Positions 61,853 through 64,000 of a DNA stretch of 64,000 nucleotides are shown piece after piece. The notes beneath the pieces were generated by a model. The model saw nothing but the letters and a program-made list of their open reading frames with translations. It had not been told where the DNA came from and made no database searches. Location of the stretch: NCBI GenBank assembly GCA_010672925.1, contig JAAHFP010000005.1:62001-126000 (forward strand), given 5' to 3'. This stretch comes from Symploca sp. SIO1C2. GTDB lineage: Bacteria > Cyanobacteriota > Cyanobacteriia > Cyanobacteriales > Coleofasciculaceae. A program made the position numbers and the translations under genes. The stretch's first letter is position 1. The number at the start of each line of letters is the position of its first letter.

Positions 61853-62476
61853 ATGAATTTAATAGAACCTGATCCATTGCCACCTAAAGCGGTAGATGAG
61901 GATAATCCCCTCACTCTCCAAACAGATGAAGCAGTGTTTGCCACCTTTAAGGAAGGAAACATCAGCGCTTTAGGTATTCTCTATAACCGTTATGGATTAA
62001 TCGTATATCGTCTAGCAAATAAAATGCTGTCTAATTCCCAAGAGGCAGAAGACTTGACTCAAGAAGTTTTCCTCAGTCTCCAAGCTCGTCCTAATTATCA
62101 ACAGAAGCGTGGTTCATTCTACAGTTATCTGATGATGCTAACCCGTTCACAAGCGATTGATCGATTGCGAAAGAAGACTTCTTGGTGGAAAAGGTGGCAA
62201 AATATGGGCAAAATGACAGAACTTGCTCATGAAATTAGCTTTTCTCTCCCTCTAGAAAAAGTATCTACTGATGAAAGAGCAAAACGGGTTAATGAGGCAC
62301 TAGAGCAATTATCAGCAAAACAACGCCAAGTGCTGGAACTAGCCTATTACGAAGGATTGAGTCATACCCAAATTGCTCAACGCTTAAATCTTCCCTTAGG
62401 AACAGTAAAAACTCACTGTCGCCGAGGATTGCTAAAACTTAGAGAAACTTTACGAGATTGGGTGGAAAAAGTATGA
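61853..62476 (+). CDS. ECF-type RNA polymerase sigma factor
   Basis: The 207-residue protein (ATG 61853; GTG 61802 would add 17 residues) has sigma region 2 (ALGILYNRYGLIVYRLANKMLSN, EAEDLTQEVFLSL, RSQAIDRLRKK) and region 4 (LEQLSAKQRQVLELAYYEGLSH, TQIAQRLNLPLGTVKTHCRR). This is a group 4 (ECF) sigma factor of the cyanobacterial SigG type. Its stop overlaps the ATG of the next gene, a membrane anti-sigma factor, so it is probably held at the membrane until an envelope or oxidative signal frees it. Confidence 0.93.
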   Translation: MNLIEPDPLPPKAVDEDNPLTLQTDEAVFATFKEGNISALGILYNRYGLIVYRLANKMLSNSQEAEDLTQEVFLSLQARPNYQQKRGSFYSYLMMLTRSQAIDRLRKKTSWWKRWQNMGKMTELAHEISFSLPLEKVSTDERAKRVNEALEQLSAKQRQVLELAYYEGLSHTQIAQRLNLPLGTVKTHCRRGLLKLRETLRDWVEKV

Positions 62477-63216
62477 GTAAGACTCCTGAATCTTATAATC
62501 TCCAAGAGCTATTAGCAGGTTATGTCCTGGGGGATTTAGACGAAGCAGAACTTGCTTGGCTCAATCAACAATTAGCAGCTAATCCCAAATTAGAGGAGGA
62601 AATTAAACAAATCCAGGAAGCTTTAGCTTTGATGCCCTATGGTTTATCCTCAGAAGTACCTAGCAAAGACTTAGGTAGTCGTATTTTAGCTTCAGCAGCA
62701 AAGCCTCACCAAGAATTTAAAATTTCTCTATTTCAATTAAATCGACTGGCTTGGTTAATAGCAACTATTACAACTTGTAGTACTATTTGGTTTGGCTTTA
62801 ATAGCTATAAATTACGTCATCAACTTACTCTAAAAGAAACAGAAATACTAAAACAACAGGAATTAACTGCTCTTTTGAGTCAACCGAACAACCGTCTCAT
62901 GGCTCTTAAAGGCATAGAGCAATCGACAACAGCTTCAGGCAGTTTGTTTATTGTTCCTGAACAAGAAAAAGCGATGCTAGTTATCCAAAATTTACAACCT
63001 TTAACCGATAAACAAGTTTATCGTTTGTGGGCTGTATCTCAGGGTAAAAAAACCGGCTGTATTAACTTTAAACCGGATGATCAAGGTCTAGTAAGAGTGG
63101 AACTATCTCCTAAAGAGCTAACTAATGCTCAATCAGTTTTAATCACCGTGGAATCTCAACCTAATACCTTTGAACCCACAGGTAACCCTGTTATAGCTAG
63201 CTATCAGTCTCTTTAA
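62473..63216 (+). CDS. Anti-sigma factor (RskA-type)
   Basis: The 247-residue product begins at ATG 62473 (ATGA overlap with the sigma gene). An N-terminal cytoplasmic region (LLAGYVLGDLDEAELAWLNQQLAANPKL) matches the anti-sigma domain, followed by one membrane helix (LAWLIATITTCSTIWFGFNS) and an extracytoplasmic RskA domain (GSLFIVPEQEKAMLVIQNL, YRLWAVSQGKKTGCINF, LITVES). There is no HxxxCxxC zinc motif. It should bind the upstream ECF sigma factor and release it on proteolysis or a conformational signal. Confidence 0.9.
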   Translation: MSKTPESYNLQELLAGYVLGDLDEAELAWLNQQLAANPKLEEEIKQIQEALALMPYGLSSEVPSKDLGSRILASAAKPHQEFKISLFQLNRLAWLIATITTCSTIWFGFNSYKLRHQLTLKETEILKQQELTALLSQPNNRLMALKGIEQSTTASGSLFIVPEQEKAMLVIQNLQPLTDKQVYRLWAVSQGKKTGCINFKPDDQGLVRVELSPKELTNAQSVLITVESQPNTFEPTGNPVIASYQSL

Positions 63217-63246
63217 GGAGGCAGAAGGCAGGAGGCAGGAGGCAGG

Positions 63247-63399
63247 GGGTGAGCGAAAAAAAGGGTGGGGAGCTGAGGGAGCTGGGGGAGCTGAGGGAGC
63301 TGAGGAAGCTGGGGGAGCTGAGGAAGCTAGGGGAGCTGAGGGAACTCATAATGTTTGGGCACAAAGCTCAAGAAATCCCACCCAAAATTTCGTTCACCC
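63247..63399. mobile_element. 153-bp MITE with imperfect 23-bp inverted ends and 9-bp target duplication, copy 2
   Basis: Ends and right-hand 60 bp (ACAAAGCTCAAGAAATCCCA and on) match copy 1 at 59909-60040. Direct repeats GGAGGCAGG flank it (63238-63246 and 63400-63408), so it jumped into a GGAGGCA tract. The interior is a variable GCTGAGGGA tract. Confidence 0.82.
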
Positions 63400-63497
63400 G
63401 GAGGCAGGAGGCAGAACCCACCCCTAACCCTTCCCAGGAGGGGAACTGGAAGCCCGGATATATGATTTTTATGTGATTTCACTAATATACATGTTAA

Positions 63498-64000
63498 ATG
63501 CACAAAAAAACTCGTGTAGTTATTGTTGGAGCAGGTTTTGGTGGCTTACAAGCTGCCCAATCCTTAGCTCATACTGAGACAGAAGTAATCTTAATTGACC
63601 GTCATAACTACCATACCTTTGTACCCTTACTCTATCAGGTAGCGACAGCAGGATTAAGTCCTGACCTAATAGCTATTCCCATCCGTAATCTTTTGCGACA
63701 CTCTCTTAATACCAAATTCCTCAAAGCAGAAGTTGAACAGATTGATTTTGCGGTAAAATTGGTCAAAACTTCTGAGGGAGAAATCCCCTATGATTTTCTC
63801 ATCTTAGCTGCTGGTAGTCGTACCCAATTCTTTGGTATTCCTGGAGCTACTGACTATGCTTTTCCCCTGCGAACTCTTACTGATGCCATCAATTTACGTA
63901 ATCAGATTATTCATTGCTTTGAGAAAGCAGAAGGGGAATTAGATGACGCTAAACGACAGCAATTATTAACTATTGCTATTGTCGGTGGTGGTGCGACAGG
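63498..64000 (+). CDS. Type II NADH dehydrogenase (NDH-2), 5' part, cut by window edge
   Basis: The frame starts at ATG 63498 and is open to the window end (167 codons). It begins with the FAD-binding motif VVIVGAGFGGLQAAQSLA, then ILIDRHNYHTFVPLLYQVATAGL, a hallmark of NDH-2, and AAGSRTQFFGIPG; the NADH-binding glycine motif IAIVGGGAT starts at the edge. NDH-2 passes electrons from NAD(P)H to quinone without proton pumping and in cyanobacteria also senses redox state. Upstream is the MITE copy 2 and a CCCACCCCTAACCC repeat; no clear promoter. Confidence 0.93.
   Translation, partial: MHKKTRVVIVGAGFGGLQAAQSLAHTETEVILIDRHNYHTFVPLLYQVATAGLSPDLIAIPIRNLLRHSLNTKFLKAEVEQIDFAVKLVKTSEGEIPYDFLILAAGSRTQFFGIPGATDYAFPLRTLTDAINLRNQIIHCFEKAEGELDDAKRQQLLTIAIVGGGAT

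Noticed and set aside
63249-63476. 75-codon plus-strand frame rich in Glu-Leu-Gly-Arg repeats
   Set aside because: It is a translation of the MITE copy 2 interior and a neighbouring repeat.

Overview
The window is cyanobacterial chromosome. It carries psbA (photosystem II D1), a DUF1802/DUF1822/DUF928 gene set, CHAT proteases, a filamentous-haemagglutinin-type exoprotein, many GCGATCGC (HIP1) octamers and the short interspersed repeats typical of large filamentous cyanobacteria. A filamentous Oscillatoriales-like organism is likely; I cannot fix the genus.

Layout. 0-5.4 kb: a chemotaxis/pilus-motility cluster (partial MCP, CheA-REC hybrid, CheW), with a four-helix-bundle gene on the other strand. 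5.4-7.1 kb: a gene-poor repeat sink holding a decayed BrnT/BrnA-like toxin-antitoxin pair. 7.1-9.5 kb: a two-gene operon of an unknown 83-aa protein and a DndD/SMC-like ATPase with no other dnd genes. 9.5-12.4 kb: a lone TnpB (IS200/IS605 type), rpsU and queE. 12.6-27.6 kb: a giant RTX exoprotein, a HAD hydrolase and a giant TPS-type haemagglutinin. 27.8-32.8 kb: a Fic protein apparently starting at an ATA codon, an Rpn fragment, a DUF433 protein and a secreted TPR-CHAT protein, with a 143-bp near-exact duplication. 33-35.6 kb: two divergent cell-wall amidase genes. 35.5-44.5 kb: a minus-strand block of DUF928, a VapBC-type pair, CHAT-CHASE2, CPBP, CHAT-TM, DUF1822 and a sigma-like protein. 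46.9-50.6 kb: a second sigma-like/DUF1822 set headed by a small YbjN-like protein. 50.9-64 kb: housekeeping and miscellaneous genes (pyrE, tRNA-Ile(CAU), HlyC/CorC, malic enzyme, psbA, ECF sigma/anti-sigma, NDH-2).

Two observations stand out. First, a strict bipartite element, GTGCATAGAAA-N12-GCCAATAGG, lies 28-50 nt upstream of four separate start codons: the RTX exoprotein, both amidase genes and the YbjN/sigma-like/DUF1822 set. It looks like an alternative-sigma promoter and would tie cell-envelope and secreted proteins into one regulon. Second, sigma-like + DUF1822 + CHAT genes recur as linked sets, which suggests an uncharacterised caspase-like protease/regulator system.

The window is also rich in non-autonomous mobile repeats: a 132-153 bp MITE with imperfect 23-bp inverted ends and 9-bp target duplications (two copies), a 107-bp TIR element (two copies), a TAYCAARTYCGG-ended family, and a GTAGAGACGTT palindrome (seven copies). 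Some repeats or low-complexity tracts sit in frame inside genes (CheA, CHAT-CHASE2, DUF1822, TPR-CHAT).
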